Assembly: GCA_934754375.1 (NCBI GenBank)
Contig: CAKVHT010000001.1
Coordinates: 682,001-746,000 of the forward strand
Length of the DNA: 64,000 nt
Source: an uncultured Clostridia bacterium
GTDB taxonomy: Bacteria > Bacillota > Clostridia > Christensenellales > UBA1242
Direction of reading: 5' to 3'
The position numbers were made by a program, and so were the translations under genes. How positions within the stretch are numbered: the first letter of the stretch is position 1; every line of letters starts with the position of its first letter. Below are positions 29,555-37,829 of the stretch, piece by piece. The notes under the pieces are model-generated. The model made no database searches, was not told the origin of the DNA, and saw only the letters and a program-made list of their open reading frames with translations.

Positions 29555-29917
29555 ATGTGTAACAAAGAAGATGAATATTTTAAACATGTTTTAAGCAATT
29601 ACTATTTCAACAAACGATTGCTTCGTTTAGGCATTGAAACAAAGTATATTGCCTTTTATTATTTAAGTGATATCATGTATAAATTAATCAATGAAAATCA
29701 TCCTCCTCGTGGGTTTTCATCAAAAGTTTACCCTGCCCTTGCAGAAAAATACAATAAGAACGATTGCACTATTGAACGAGACATTCGCAATCTTATCAAC
29801 GTAAAATGGGACGCAAGTTTAAAAAACAAATTATCGCAATACTGGTTGTGTGAGTACCCTCCAAGTTGCTGTCAATTTATTAAAATTGTTCAAAAATACA
29901 TCACTGACAACTTATAA
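29555..29917 (+). CDS. Free-standing Spo0A C-terminal-type DNA-binding protein
   Basis: 120 residues. Residues 15-110 follow the effector domain of Spo0A: LGIETKYIAFYYLSDIMYKLI, then FSSKVYPALAEKYNKNDCTIERDIRNLI, matching Spo0A's [28 protein letters not shown], including the E-R-x-I-R recognition helix. There is no receiver domain, so no phosphorylation switch. Probable role is a DNA-binding regulator; the two TGTACA boxes in its own promoter suggest autoregulation. A weak GGAG lies 12 bases before the ATG. Confidence 0.82.
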   Translation: MCNKEDEYFKHVLSNYYFNKRLLRLGIETKYIAFYYLSDIMYKLINENHPPRGFSSKVYPALAEKYNKNDCTIERDIRNLINVKWDASLKNKLSQYWLCEYPPSCCQFIKIVQKYITDNL

Positions 29918-30057
29918 AATTTGATTTTGGCATTAAATCAAACTATATCAATACGTCTCGGTGTGGATAATTTTAAGCATGTTTTTGATGGTATTCAACA
30001 AACAGTGTGCGATTTTTTGTTTTTTTTTAATTTTTCGCCATTTTTTTACATATCCGT

Positions 30058-30122
30058 TTGACTTAATCAGTTTTTTTATCTACAATTAGATAAGAAAATA
30101 TCCGTACATTTGGTAAATGTAC
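30058..30122 (+). promoter_or_regulatory. Promoter and palindrome of the TasA-like gene
   Basis: TTGACT (30058-30063), 17-base spacer, TACAAT (30081-30086). Downstream lies the perfect inverted repeat GTACATTT ggt AAATGTAC (30104-30122), either an operator or a hairpin in the mRNA leader. Confidence 0.65.
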
Positions 30123-30161
30123 ATTACAAAATTTCAAAAATCATTTATTTAGGGGTAAAAA

Positions 30162-30881
30162 GTGACTAAAAAGAAATTATCAGGTCAAACAGTAACAATT
30201 ATTGTGTTGGCAATATTGTTGTTGCTTACATGTGTTTTTGGTGGTGTATATGCTTATTACAGCACAACCAGTGCAAAGATTTCAGGTATTGTTAAAATGG
30301 CAAACCTTAAAATTGAAATGAATGCTGGCGGTGGCTCTGGCACAAGCGGTTCAAGTGAAATTTTAAACACAAACAGTTATTACATTCCTGGACAAGTACT
30401 TCCTAACACTGCACTTACTGTAACAAACTCATCAAACACACCTGTTTATATCGCCGTTGTTTACACTGTTAAAGCTGTTAATAACGACCCTAGCAGTCCA
30501 AACTATAATCAAGAAATAACAAACTATGATTTGTCAAACCCACTTATTGGTATTCATGGTGACACAACTTGGTTTGATGGCAGATTTACAGACACCGCTC
30601 GAGACACAGATTTTAGATATTTGATGATTAGCACCCCTATTGAACCAACTCAAAATTTAATTGAAGTTATCCCAGAAGGAAGATTAAAATTACACGAAAA
30701 AATGGGCAATGCTTACCAATCAACAATCATCACCCTTACATTCCGTGCCTATGTTATCGGTAGTGAAACAGAAAGGTTGCAAGATGAATTAAGGGCTTTA
30801 GGTGATAACCCTACTCAAGAAGAAAAATGCAATACAATCATGGGTGCAATTTTTGAAGCATTTGACTATCACATGGTTTAA
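30162..30881 (+). CDS. TasA/camelysin-like secreted protein
   Basis: 239 residues. N-terminal SipW-type signal sequence (VTIIVLAILLLLTCVFGGVYAYYS) followed by the short start of the mature protein typical of the TasA/camelysin group (TSAKISGIVKMANLKIEM), then a beta-rich domain. Members form surface fibres or are matrix proteins, processed by SipW; SipW itself is not in the window. GTG start, with AGGGG nine bases upstream; no ATG fits. A further TasA-like pair lies at 44.5-46 kb. Confidence 0.7.
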   Translation: MTKKKLSGQTVTIIVLAILLLLTCVFGGVYAYYSTTSAKISGIVKMANLKIEMNAGGGSGTSGSSEILNTNSYYIPGQVLPNTALTVTNSSNTPVYIAVVYTVKAVNNDPSSPNYNQEITNYDLSNPLIGIHGDTTWFDGRFTDTARDTDFRYLMISTPIEPTQNLIEVIPEGRLKLHEKMGNAYQSTIITLTFRAYVIGSETERLQDELRALGDNPTQEEKCNTIMGAIFEAFDYHMV

Positions 30882-30896
30882 ATTAAACTTAAAATA

Positions 30897-30927
30897 AAAA
30901 AATCCACAATTCCTGTGGATTTTTTTG
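30897..30927. terminator. Shared terminator, TasA-like gene and tex
   Basis: AATCCACA/TGTGGATT hairpin flanked by A-run and T-run between two converging genes. Confidence 0.8.
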
Positions 30928-30978
30928 TTGTTTATATTTTTTAAAAATCACTAAAATGACCAGTATTATGTGTCAAAA

Positions 30979-33135
30979 TTATTCTTCAATGCCTTTCATT
31001 GTGAGAGAAATACGTTTCTTTTGAAGGTCAACAGATAAAATTTTAACTTTAACTTTTTGACCAACTTTAAGCACTTCGCTTGGGTGACTGATGTATGCAT
31101 TGCTGATTTGAGAAATATGAACCAAACCATCTTGGTGCACACCAATATCAACAAACGCACCAAAGTCAATAACATTGCGCACAACACCATCAAGCACCAT
31201 ATCAGGTTTAAGGTCTTCCATTGACAAAATGTCACTGCGAAGTTCTGGCAATGGCATATCTTCACGGATATCACGACCTGGTTTTAAAAGTTCTTTAACA
31301 ATATCTTGCAAAGTTGGCACACCAACACCTATTGCATCAGCAACAGATTGTTCGCCTTTTTTATCAATCAGATTTGGCAACAATGTCAAGCCACCAGTTT
31401 TAATTTGTTCATCATTAAGGCCAAAAAGTTCAAGCAATTTTTTAACAGCATCGTAACTTTCTGGGTGAACAGCGGTGTTGTCAAGAATGTTATCGCCGTC
31501 AGTGATACGCAAGAAACCTGCACATTGTTCGTAAGCTTTTGGCCCCATCTTTTTAACATTCATAAGTTCTTTACGGTCGTTTATGTGTTTGACTTGACTA
31601 CGATAGTCAACAATATTTTCCGCCAAACTGTTAGATATGCCTGAAACATAGCCAAGCAAACTAACTGATGCAGTGTTAAGGTCAACACCAACACTATTAA
31701 CACAATCTTCAACAGTATTTGAAAGCACTTCTGTTAAGCGATTTTGAGGCATATCATGTTGATATTGTCCCACACCAATAGATTTAACATCAATTTTGAT
31801 AAGTTCAGCAAGTGGGTCTTGAAGCCTGCGGGCAATTGAAACCGCACTACGTAAATTTACATCATAATCAGGGAATTCTTTTGCTGCAAGCTTTGATGCA
31901 CTATAAACTGAAGCACCTGCTTCGTTTACCATAGCATAACTTACTTTACGTGGGCATGATTTTATCAAATCTGCAACCAAAATTTCACTTTCCTTGCTTG
32001 CTGTGCCATTACCGATAGCAATGATATCAACGTTGTTACGAACAATCATTTCTGTAAGTTTTTTCTTTGCTTCTTCAACTTTATTTTGTGGTGGAGTTGG
32101 GTGCACAACTGCAGTGTCAAGCACATCACCTTTTGTGTCGATAACCGCAATTTTACAGCCATTATAATATCCAGGGTCATAGCCCATAATAACGTTGTTT
32201 TTAAGCGGTGCTTGAAGCAATAATGGTTTTAAATTCACTTCAAACATTTTGATTGCTTGCTCATTTGCCCTATCTGTAAGCGTACGCCTACATTCATTTT
32301 CAAGTGATGGGAACAACAATCTATCATAACTATCTTCTATGGTGTCAAGCATGATTTGATTGGTGTATTCATTGTCCTTTTTATATTCTTTTTCAATTTC
32401 GCTTATTGTAAGTTTTGGGTTGATTTCAATGTCAACTTTCAAGCAATCTTCTTTTTCGCCACGATTAAGCGCCAAAATGCGGTGACTTGGAAGTTTAGCC
32501 ACTTCACCTGAAAAATCTTTATAGTTTTCGTATGTTTTATTTGTGTCTTTTTCTTCGTCCCAAACCGCTTTGATTTGAGCCTTTTTAGCAATTATTTCAC
32601 GCAAAGTTTTGCGCAAGTTTGCATCATCACTAATGCGTTCAGCAATAATATCTTTCGCACCAGCAATTGCTTCTTCAACATTTTTAACGCCCTTCTCTTC
32701 GTCAACGTAATCTTTTGCTATTTCTTCAACTGGGCAAGCTAAATCTTGTGCTTGTATTGCGTCCGCCAAAGGTTCAAGCCCTTTTGCAATAGCAACTGTA
32801 GCCCTTGTTTTGCGTTTTGGCTTATATGGCCTATATATATCTTCCACTTCGGTGAGTGTAAGTGCATTTTCAAGCGCCAAAGCAATTTCGTCTGTCCACT
32901 TTTCTTGCTCTTTAATCACCTTTTCAACTTTTTCTTTTTCCTTGTTCAAGTTGCGCAAATAGTTAAGCCTATCAGCAAAATCACGCAACACTTGGTCATC
33001 ACACGCACCGTGCGCTTCCTTTCTATAACGCGCAATAAATGGGATTGTGTTGCCTTCATCAATCAAATTGATGATGTTTTCAGCATACACTTCTTTCAAA
33101 TTGAATTCGTATGCCAATTGTTTTGTTAAATCCAT
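30979..33135 (-). CDS. tex: Tex, S1-domain transcription accessory protein
   Basis: 718 residues, standard Tex length. Order: helical N-terminal part (IPFIARYRKEAHGACDDQVLRDF), YqgF-like domain (IMGYDPGYYNGCKIAVIDTKG), helix-hairpin-helix part (LAENIVDYRSQVKHINDRKEL), and C-terminal S1 domain (DGVVRNVIDFGAFVDIGVHQDGLVHISQI). Cytosolic nucleic-acid-binding protein of transcription and ribosome rescue. AAGGAAAAG precedes the ATG; single gene. Confidence 0.96.
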   Translation of the reverse strand: MDLTKQLAYEFNLKEVYAENIINLIDEGNTIPFIARYRKEAHGACDDQVLRDFADRLNYLRNLNKEKEKVEKVIKEQEKWTDEIALALENALTLTEVEDIYRPYKPKRKTRATVAIAKGLEPLADAIQAQDLACPVEEIAKDYVDEEKGVKNVEEAIAGAKDIIAERISDDANLRKTLREIIAKKAQIKAVWDEEKDTNKTYENYKDFSGEVAKLPSHRILALNRGEKEDCLKVDIEINPKLTISEIEKEYKKDNEYTNQIMLDTIEDSYDRLLFPSLENECRRTLTDRANEQAIKMFEVNLKPLLLQAPLKNNVIMGYDPGYYNGCKIAVIDTKGDVLDTAVVHPTPPQNKVEEAKKKLTEMIVRNNVDIIAIGNGTASKESEILVADLIKSCPRKVSYAMVNEAGASVYSASKLAAKEFPDYDVNLRSAVSIARRLQDPLAELIKIDVKSIGVGQYQHDMPQNRLTEVLSNTVEDCVNSVGVDLNTASVSLLGYVSGISNSLAENIVDYRSQVKHINDRKELMNVKKMGPKAYEQCAGFLRITDGDNILDNTAVHPESYDAVKKLLELFGLNDEQIKTGGLTLLPNLIDKKGEQSVADAIGVGVPTLQDIVKELLKPGRDIREDMPLPELRSDILSMEDLKPDMVLDGVVRNVIDFGAFVDIGVHQDGLVHISQISNAYISHPSEVLKVGQKVKVKILSVDLQKKRISLTMKGIEE

Positions 33136-33385
33136 CTTCTTTTCCTTTTAAGTATAGTTGTAATACAAATTTGATGTGAAATTATCTTATCGATCTCACT
33201 TCAAACACCTTAATTATAGCAAAACCTCACCACAAAAACAAACAAAAATTAACAGCCTTTTGCTAAAATTATTTTGTTTTTCATTCTTGCAAATTTAATG
33301 CCATGCTTATCACTTTTTGATATTTTGCATTGTGCAAAGTTTGTTTTTTTACCTAAATTTTAATCTAAAATTTTACTTAATTATA

Positions 33386-33414
33386 TTGACAATTTATTTT
33401 TATTCTTATATAAT
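33386..33414 (+). promoter_or_regulatory. rplM-rpsI promoter
   Basis: Perfect consensus TTGACA (33386-33391), 17 bases, TATAAT (33409-33414); transcription should start about 33421. Confidence 0.9.
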
Positions 33415-33420
33415 AATCAA

Positions 33421-33530
33421 GTATTGCACGTTAGGTGCGATTTTTCCTGCCACACGGGAAGGCTCGCCTTAACATTGACCTGAACGCGAAATAAGGTCAC
33501 AGACACCAAATATCAATTTGGTTTATCACA
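33421..33530 (+). promoter_or_regulatory. Structured leader of rplM (candidate L13 leader)
   Basis: GC-richer than its surroundings, with successive hairpins: GCAC/GTGC (33426-33438), TTCC/GGAA or the alternative AAGGC/GCCTT (33444-33470), TGACCT/AGGTCA (33476-33499) and ACCAAAT/ATTTGGT (33505-33522). In Firmicutes the rplM-rpsI operon often has an autoregulatory L13 leader. Position and structure fit, though I cannot check the Rfam model here. Confidence 0.65.
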
Positions 33531-33565
33531 AAATTTAATTGAATAAAATTTTAAGGAGAAATACA

Positions 33566-34003
33566 ATGCGTACAATTATGGCAAACAAAGCCACCGTTGA
33601 AAAGAAATGGTACATCATTGATGCTGAAGGCAAAGTTCTTGGCCGTGTTGCAGCAGAAGCAGCAAGTCTTCTTCGTGGCAAACACAAAGCAACTTTCACA
33701 CCAAATGTTGACTGCGGTGACAATGTTATTATTATAAACAGCGATAAAATCGTTTTAACAGGCAAAAAGGAAGAACAAAAATACTTCAAACGTTACTCTG
33801 GCTATCAATCAGGTTTGAAATTAATTCAATACAAGAAAATGATGGCTGAACAAAGTGACGTTGCTTTGATGAGAGCAATCAAAGGCATGCTTCCAAAAAA
33901 TAGTTTAGGTCGCACTATGGCAACACACTGCCACATCTACAAAGGTGCTGAACACAACAACCAAGCTCAAAAACCTGAAATTTGGAACGGAGGTAAAATC
34001 TAA
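33566..34003 (+). CDS. rplM: 50S ribosomal protein L13
   Basis: 145 residues. Motifs: [71 protein letters not shown]. Start 33566 set by AAGGAG eight bases upstream; an in-frame ATG at 33539 lies before the SD and is rejected. First gene of the L13-S9 operon; stop and next start overlap by one base. Confidence 0.97.
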   Translation: MRTIMANKATVEKKWYIIDAEGKVLGRVAAEAASLLRGKHKATFTPNVDCGDNVIIINSDKIVLTGKKEEQKYFKRYSGYQSGLKLIQYKKMMAEQSDVALMRAIKGMLPKNSLGRTMATHCHIYKGAEHNNQAQKPEIWNGGKI

Positions 34004-34515
34004 TGGCAGAAGTTGAAGAAAAGAAAGTTACCAAAACAACAAGAACAAAAAAAGTTGCTGATACTGCTGAAAAAGAAGTTAAAGCAACAAAAACAGTTAA
34101 AAAAGCCCCTGCAAAAGCAAAGGCTAAAGCTCAAGAATTTTTGGGCACAGGCAGAAGAAAATGTTCTGTGGCTCGTGTACGTTTAACAACAGGTACAGGT
34201 TCAATCAAAGTTAACGGTGAAGAATTGAAAGATTATTTCGATCTTGACACTCTTATCACAATCGTAAAACAACCTTTGGTTTTGACTGAAACAGAATCAA
34301 ATGTTGACATCACAGCCAACATCTACGGTGGTGGCAAAGCTGGTCAAGCAGGTGCTCTTCGTCACGGTATCACTCGTGCATTGATGGAATATCGTCCTGA
34401 ACTTCGTAGCGAACTTAAAAAAGCAGGCTTCGTAACACGTGATGCTCGTAAGAAAGAACGTAAAAAATACGGTTTGCACAAAGCTCGTAAAGCTCCACAA
34501 TTCAGCAAACGTTAA
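34003..34515 (+). CDS. rpsI: 30S ribosomal protein S9 with long basic N-terminal tail
   Basis: 170 residues, about 40 more than usual. Residues 1-43 are a low-complexity Lys/Thr/Ala tail ([20 protein letters not shown]); the S9 fold starts at [17 protein letters not shown] and ends with the conserved [14 protein letters not shown], which reaches the P-site tRNA. GGAGG precedes the ATG, so the tail is real. Co-transcribed with rplM. Confidence 0.96.
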   Translation: MAEVEEKKVTKTTRTKKVADTAEKEVKATKTVKKAPAKAKAKAQEFLGTGRRKCSVARVRLTTGTGSIKVNGEELKDYFDLDTLITIVKQPLVLTETESNVDITANIYGGGKAGQAGALRHGITRALMEYRPELRSELKKAGFVTRDARKKERKKYGLHKARKAPQFSKR

Positions 34516-34566
34516 GCCGAACCATGTGTGCTTGCATTTGCACAGTTGTGCAAACAATATCAAAAC

Positions 34567-34600
34567 AAAAAATCCACAGAAATTGTGGATTTTTTTTAAT
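34567..34600 (+). terminator. Terminator of rplM-rpsI
   Basis: AATCCACA/TGTGGATT hairpin followed by eight Ts. Confidence 0.85.
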
Positions 34601-34670
34601 GTGATTAACGACGAATCGAATTTATATGCAATACATAAGCGAAATAAGTTTGTTTATTTTTGAAGTTGAT

Positions 34671-35006
34671 TTAATAAGTATATTTATCGTCCCATTCCTT
34701 TTGAGCTTTTTTTACCAATATAACATATATAATCCCAGGAAAAATGTAAAAACAAAAAAGGATAAATGCCAAAAATCCATTTAATTTGGGCCTAGGAGGA
34801 GCAACTTTTAAATTAGTGCTATTTTTATTATTTGCAGGTGTGTTGTAGTAATAATTTATAACTTGTGCATTGTTATTGTTTGTTGTTCCTGAAAGTATTG
34901 CCCTTTCGGTTTCAAAACTTGTGTTACAATACTGGCATTTATTTACTTCTTTATTTTCATCAATACTTATTCCAGCACCACAATTTGGACATTTACACTC
35001 TTTCAT
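34671..35006 (-). CDS. Zinc-ribbon membrane protein, Xre target
   Basis: 111 residues. N-terminal zinc ribbon (CKCPNCGAGIS...VNKCQYCNTSF), Asn-rich linker, one or two hydrophobic helices (LNGFLAFILFCFYIFPGIIYVILV). Function unknown. AGGAGA precedes the ATG. Divergent from the Xre regulator, whose likely operator fills the spacer of its promoter. Confidence 0.75.
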   Translation of the reverse strand: MKECKCPNCGAGISIDENKEVNKCQYCNTSFETERAILSGTTNNNNAQVINYYYNTPANNKNSTNLKVAPPRPKLNGFLAFILFCFYIFPGIIYVILVKKAQKEWDDKYTY

Positions 35007-35038
35007 CTTTTTCTCCTAATCATTTGTTCATTAATTGA

Positions 35039-35090
35039 ATTATATTCTTACAATTGTAAGAAGTCAAGTATTTTTCTTACTTTTGTGAGA
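35039..35090 (-). promoter_or_regulatory. Promoter with embedded palindromic operator
   Basis: TTGACT (35062-35067), 17-base spacer, TATAAT (35039-35044) on the minus strand. The perfect 18-bp palindrome TTCTTACAATTGTAAGAA (35045-35062) occupies exactly the spacer. A second, weaker copy TTTCTTAC tttt GTGAGAAA lies at 35073-35092, next to the start of the regulator gene. Confidence 0.8.
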
Positions 35091-35100
35091 AAAATATTAT

Positions 35101-35310
35101 ATGAAAGAAATAAGATTTGGAGAGAGATTAAGAGACCTTAGGCAAGAAAAAAATATAGGACAAGTCGAACTTGCAACAAAAATCGGTGTAAGCAAAGGTA
35201 TTATATCATTATGGGAACAAGGCAAGCGTGAGCCTACCCTATCTTCTCTTGTTGCAATCGCTGATTTTTTTAATGTAACAATTGATTATTTAATTGGTAG
35301 AGAAATTTAA
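35101..35310 (+). CDS. Small Xre-family transcriptional regulator
   Basis: 69 residues, essentially one Cro/CI helix-turn-helix: FGERLRDLRQEKNIGQVELA, IGVSKGIISLWEQGKREPTL, LVAIADFFNVTIDYLIGRE. Cytosolic dimer. It probably represses both itself and the divergent zinc-ribbon gene through the palindromes between them. No Shine-Dalgarno stands before the ATG. Confidence 0.9.
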   Translation: MKEIRFGERLRDLRQEKNIGQVELATKIGVSKGIISLWEQGKREPTLSSLVAIADFFNVTIDYLIGREI

Positions 35311-35338
35311 TAAAAAACCAGTTTTACTGCAAATTAAA

Positions 35339-35481
35339 AAGAGAGATGTTGATTTACACTCGAAAATGCAAATCTTCTAAAAACGTGTTGTGTTGGTTTT
35401 GTCCAACTGATTACGTTTAAACTATTGCATTTTTTGTAGAGCATAAAACTATCTCTCTTATATGTAAGGGGTTGCCTTACA
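35339..35481. ncRNA. Candidate structured RNA of unknown type
   Basis: Nested pairing over 121 bases: AAGAGAGAT/ATCTCTCTT (35339-35347, 35451-35459), AAAATGCAA/TTGCATTTT (35363-35371, 35425-35433), AAACGT/ACGTTT (35381-35386, 35413-35418), GTTGG/CCAAC (35392-35396, 35403-35407). A separate hairpin TGTAAGG/CCTTACA follows (35463-35481). The result is a bulged rod in a gap without ORF. Strand is unclear; terminator-like ends exist only weakly on either side. A rod shape recalls 6S RNA, but it is short for that. Confidence 0.5.
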
Positions 35482-35571
35482 ATGATACTTTGTGTGTTTT
35501 TTGTTAAATTATTCAAATATTTTAAAAAATTTTTATAAAAATATTTAAATTTTAAAATTTTTTACGAGATT

Positions 35572-36648
35572 TTAGTTTAAATATTTTTTATTTTTATTCT
35601 TTTTTAGCAAACAAACTGTCATATCAACCAGCAATAAGATATCAATAACAAGCACTACATAACGATAATCAAACACGAGGGCAGTAACAAAATAAGCACC
35701 TGTCAGCAAATCCAAATCATAATTTTTACCAACTGCAAACATAATATTGCCATTTGTATCAGTGCGTACAATATGTGTGTAAATGCTGTTAAGCCTATCC
35801 AAAACCTCTTGATTTGGATGCCCGTATTTGTTACCACTTGATATAACAGAATATTCAGGTGTTGTCTGTTCCAAGAACTCTTCAGACGAAGAATATTTAC
35901 TGCCATGATGTGCAATTTTTAAAACATCCACATCAAGTTCATCTCCATAAGTTTCAATATATTTTTGTTCTGCAGCCTTTTCAATATCACCTGTAAATAA
36001 AAATGATTTGTTTTTATATTCCAACTTGATAAGCGGACAACTGTTGTTTGTATCAGAAAATGAAAGTGGTGCAAATATTTTTAAGATGTATTCGTTTTCA
36101 ATTACAAATTCTTCTAAATACGTTGTAACAGTACAATTTTCAGCATTTACGAGTGCTTTTAGTGTTTTGTAGGTTTCAGTTTCAGAGTCTATGGACGGCA
36201 TAAAAATTGTTCCAAAATCATATAACTTAGTTAGTTTTACTGCACCACCTATATGGTCTGAATCAGCATGTGTCAGGATTAAATAATCTATCAAATTATT
36301 CCTTCTGTTATTTGTAACCCTCTGTTTTATATAGTCTATGTATTCAGTTGTTTCATTAATTGGTCCAGCATCAATCAAAACAATTTTATCATCTGGAAGA
36401 TTAATTGCAATTGCATCACCCTGTCCCACATTGATAAAATGAACAATTAGACTATCTTTTGAACTTACAATCTCAAAATCATCTTTTAACCAATTAACAA
36501 GCAATGGATTTAAAAGATTAAAAAACAAACACAGCAAACTAATTGTAAAAATAATTATAGAATTTATAATAATTTTATTAAAATCGCTGTTGTTTTTATC
36601 ATGTTTTGAAATTTTTACCAAATTTGTTGTTTTCTTTTGTCTATCCAT
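35572..36648 (-). CDS. ComEC-like metallo-beta-lactamase hydrolase
   Basis: 358 residues. A basic N-terminal tail, one membrane helix (about 28-50), an external metallo-hydrolase domain (VGQGDAIAINLPDDKIVLIDAG, LTHADSDHIGG, FLFTGDIEK, KIAHHGSKYS) and a C-terminal helix pair. This is the ComEC C-terminal (ComE2-type) domain without the DNA channel, often found as a separate membrane-bound hydrolase. Its start overlaps the end of the patatin gene by 34 bases, suggesting translational coupling. Confidence 0.82.
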   Translation of the reverse strand: MDRQKKTTNLVKISKHDKNNSDFNKIIINSIIIFTISLLCLFFNLLNPLLVNWLKDDFEIVSSKDSLIVHFINVGQGDAIAINLPDDKIVLIDAGPINETTEYIDYIKQRVTNNRRNNLIDYLILTHADSDHIGGAVKLTKLYDFGTIFMPSIDSETETYKTLKALVNAENCTVTTYLEEFVIENEYILKIFAPLSFSDTNNSCPLIKLEYKNKSFLFTGDIEKAAEQKYIETYGDELDVDVLKIAHHGSKYSSSEEFLEQTTPEYSVISSGNKYGHPNQEVLDRLNSIYTHIVRTDTNGNIMFAVGKNYDLDLLTGAYFVTALVFDYRYVVLVIDILLLVDMTVCLLKKNKNKKYLN

Positions 36649-37475
36649 TTTCTTTTGTGCTTGCCTAAAAATATCTTTTCAATTTCTGGTATAGCCTTAA
36701 CCACAGCATCATAACCAGCCTTTATCATTTCATCTTTATTTTCAAGTTTAAGCGAATTAAATTTTGCCATATCTGGCGCAATAACCAAGTCGCTCCACAT
36801 CAGCCCCTGCTTTGAATTATTAACCATCATTATACCAATGCTTGTGACAAATTGTGTCCACATTCTATTGCTATCCGTGCCTCCGCCCCTGGTTGAGTTG
36901 CAATCAATTGTTATCACAAAATCACAACCATTTTTAAACAATACATCAGCTGGAACATTATTTCTAACACCGCCATCAATAAGCGTCATATCGCGATATT
37001 TTACAGGTAAAAACACACCTGGTATGGCACAACTTCCAGTTATCACACTGTTCAATTTGCCAGTTTTAAAAACAACTTGTTTGCCCGTCTTTAAATCAAC
37101 CGCAACTGCATAAAACGGTATTTTTAAGTTTTCAACCCTTTTGATTGGCAACACCTTATCTAATGTCTCCGCCATAGTGTCCATGCTTGAAGGCAGTATG
37201 CCAAATTTTTGTTTGATAAAATCGCTTTGCTTAACTTGTTTTGACATCTCATAAATTTGGTCGCTTTTTAAGCCACTTGAATAAAGCGCACCAAAAAGAC
37301 TGCCAGCGCTAGTCCCTGCAACAGCATCAAACTTTATACCATATTCCTCAAAAGCCTTAAACGCACCCAGATGAGCAAATCCACGTGTTCCACCGCCACT
37401 TAAGCACAAACCGATTTTGTACTTTTTATGAAACAAATTCATGCGTTTTAAACCAAATTTCGATGTTAGTCCCAT
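36615..37475 (-). CDS. Patatin-like phospholipase (RssA/YlbK type)
   Basis: 286 residues. Oxyanion loop GLCLSGGGTRGFAHLG, nucleophile GTSAGS, catalytic aspartate LIDGGVRNNVPADVL; the Ser-Asp dyad is complete. No signal peptide. It probably hydrolyses membrane lipids or acyl esters. Start is uncertain: ATG 37475 follows CATAAT (37482-37487) by six bases, but GTG 37490 with GGTGG upstream and ATG 37442 are alternatives. Precedes the ComEC-like gene. Confidence 0.85.
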   Translation of the reverse strand: MGLTSKFGLKRMNLFHKKYKIGLCLSGGGTRGFAHLGAFKAFEEYGIKFDAVAGTSAGSLFGALYSSGLKSDQIYEMSKQVKQSDFIKQKFGILPSSMDTMAETLDKVLPIKRVENLKIPFYAVAVDLKTGKQVVFKTGKLNSVITGSCAIPGVFLPVKYRDMTLIDGGVRNNVPADVLFKNGCDFVITIDCNSTRGGGTDSNRMWTQFVTSIGIMMVNNSKQGLMWSDLVIAPDMAKFNSLKLENKDEMIKAGYDAVVKAIPEIEKIFLGKHKRKWIDKRKQQIW

Positions 37476-37541
37476 ATCTTTATTATGCACAATACCACCA
37501 CCATTTATGTTTGTATTATACAATAAACCAGTTATAAACAC

Positions 37542-37829
37542 AAATTATCTGCCAAAATTTAAACAAATCTTCAAATGTGACTAAATAAAACACCGATACG
37601 ATTTTTAAATAATTTAATATAAAATGAATTATTTAAATCTATTTTTATGTTGAAAATCAATTATTTTTAATCATTTTTTATTATTTTTTAATATTTTCTA
37701 AAAACAATGATCGATAATTTAAACATCTGCTTGTCATTGCAGACAATTACAAAAACAATATCTTAATTATTTGAATACAATTTAGGTATCAAAAAAGATA
37801 CATTTTGCATGTATCCTTTTTGTTTTATA
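37542..37829. other. AT-rich gap with terminator
   Basis: No ORF. The minus-strand terminator of the acidic coiled-coil gene lies at 37791-37823: AAGGATACAT/ATGTATCTTT with loop GCAAA, then T-run. The rest is A/T-rich without visible structure. Confidence 0.65.

Noticed and set aside
35339..35481. Calling the structured RNA 6S RNA
   Set aside because: Length is short, and I could not confirm a central bubble with conserved sequence or a clear strand.
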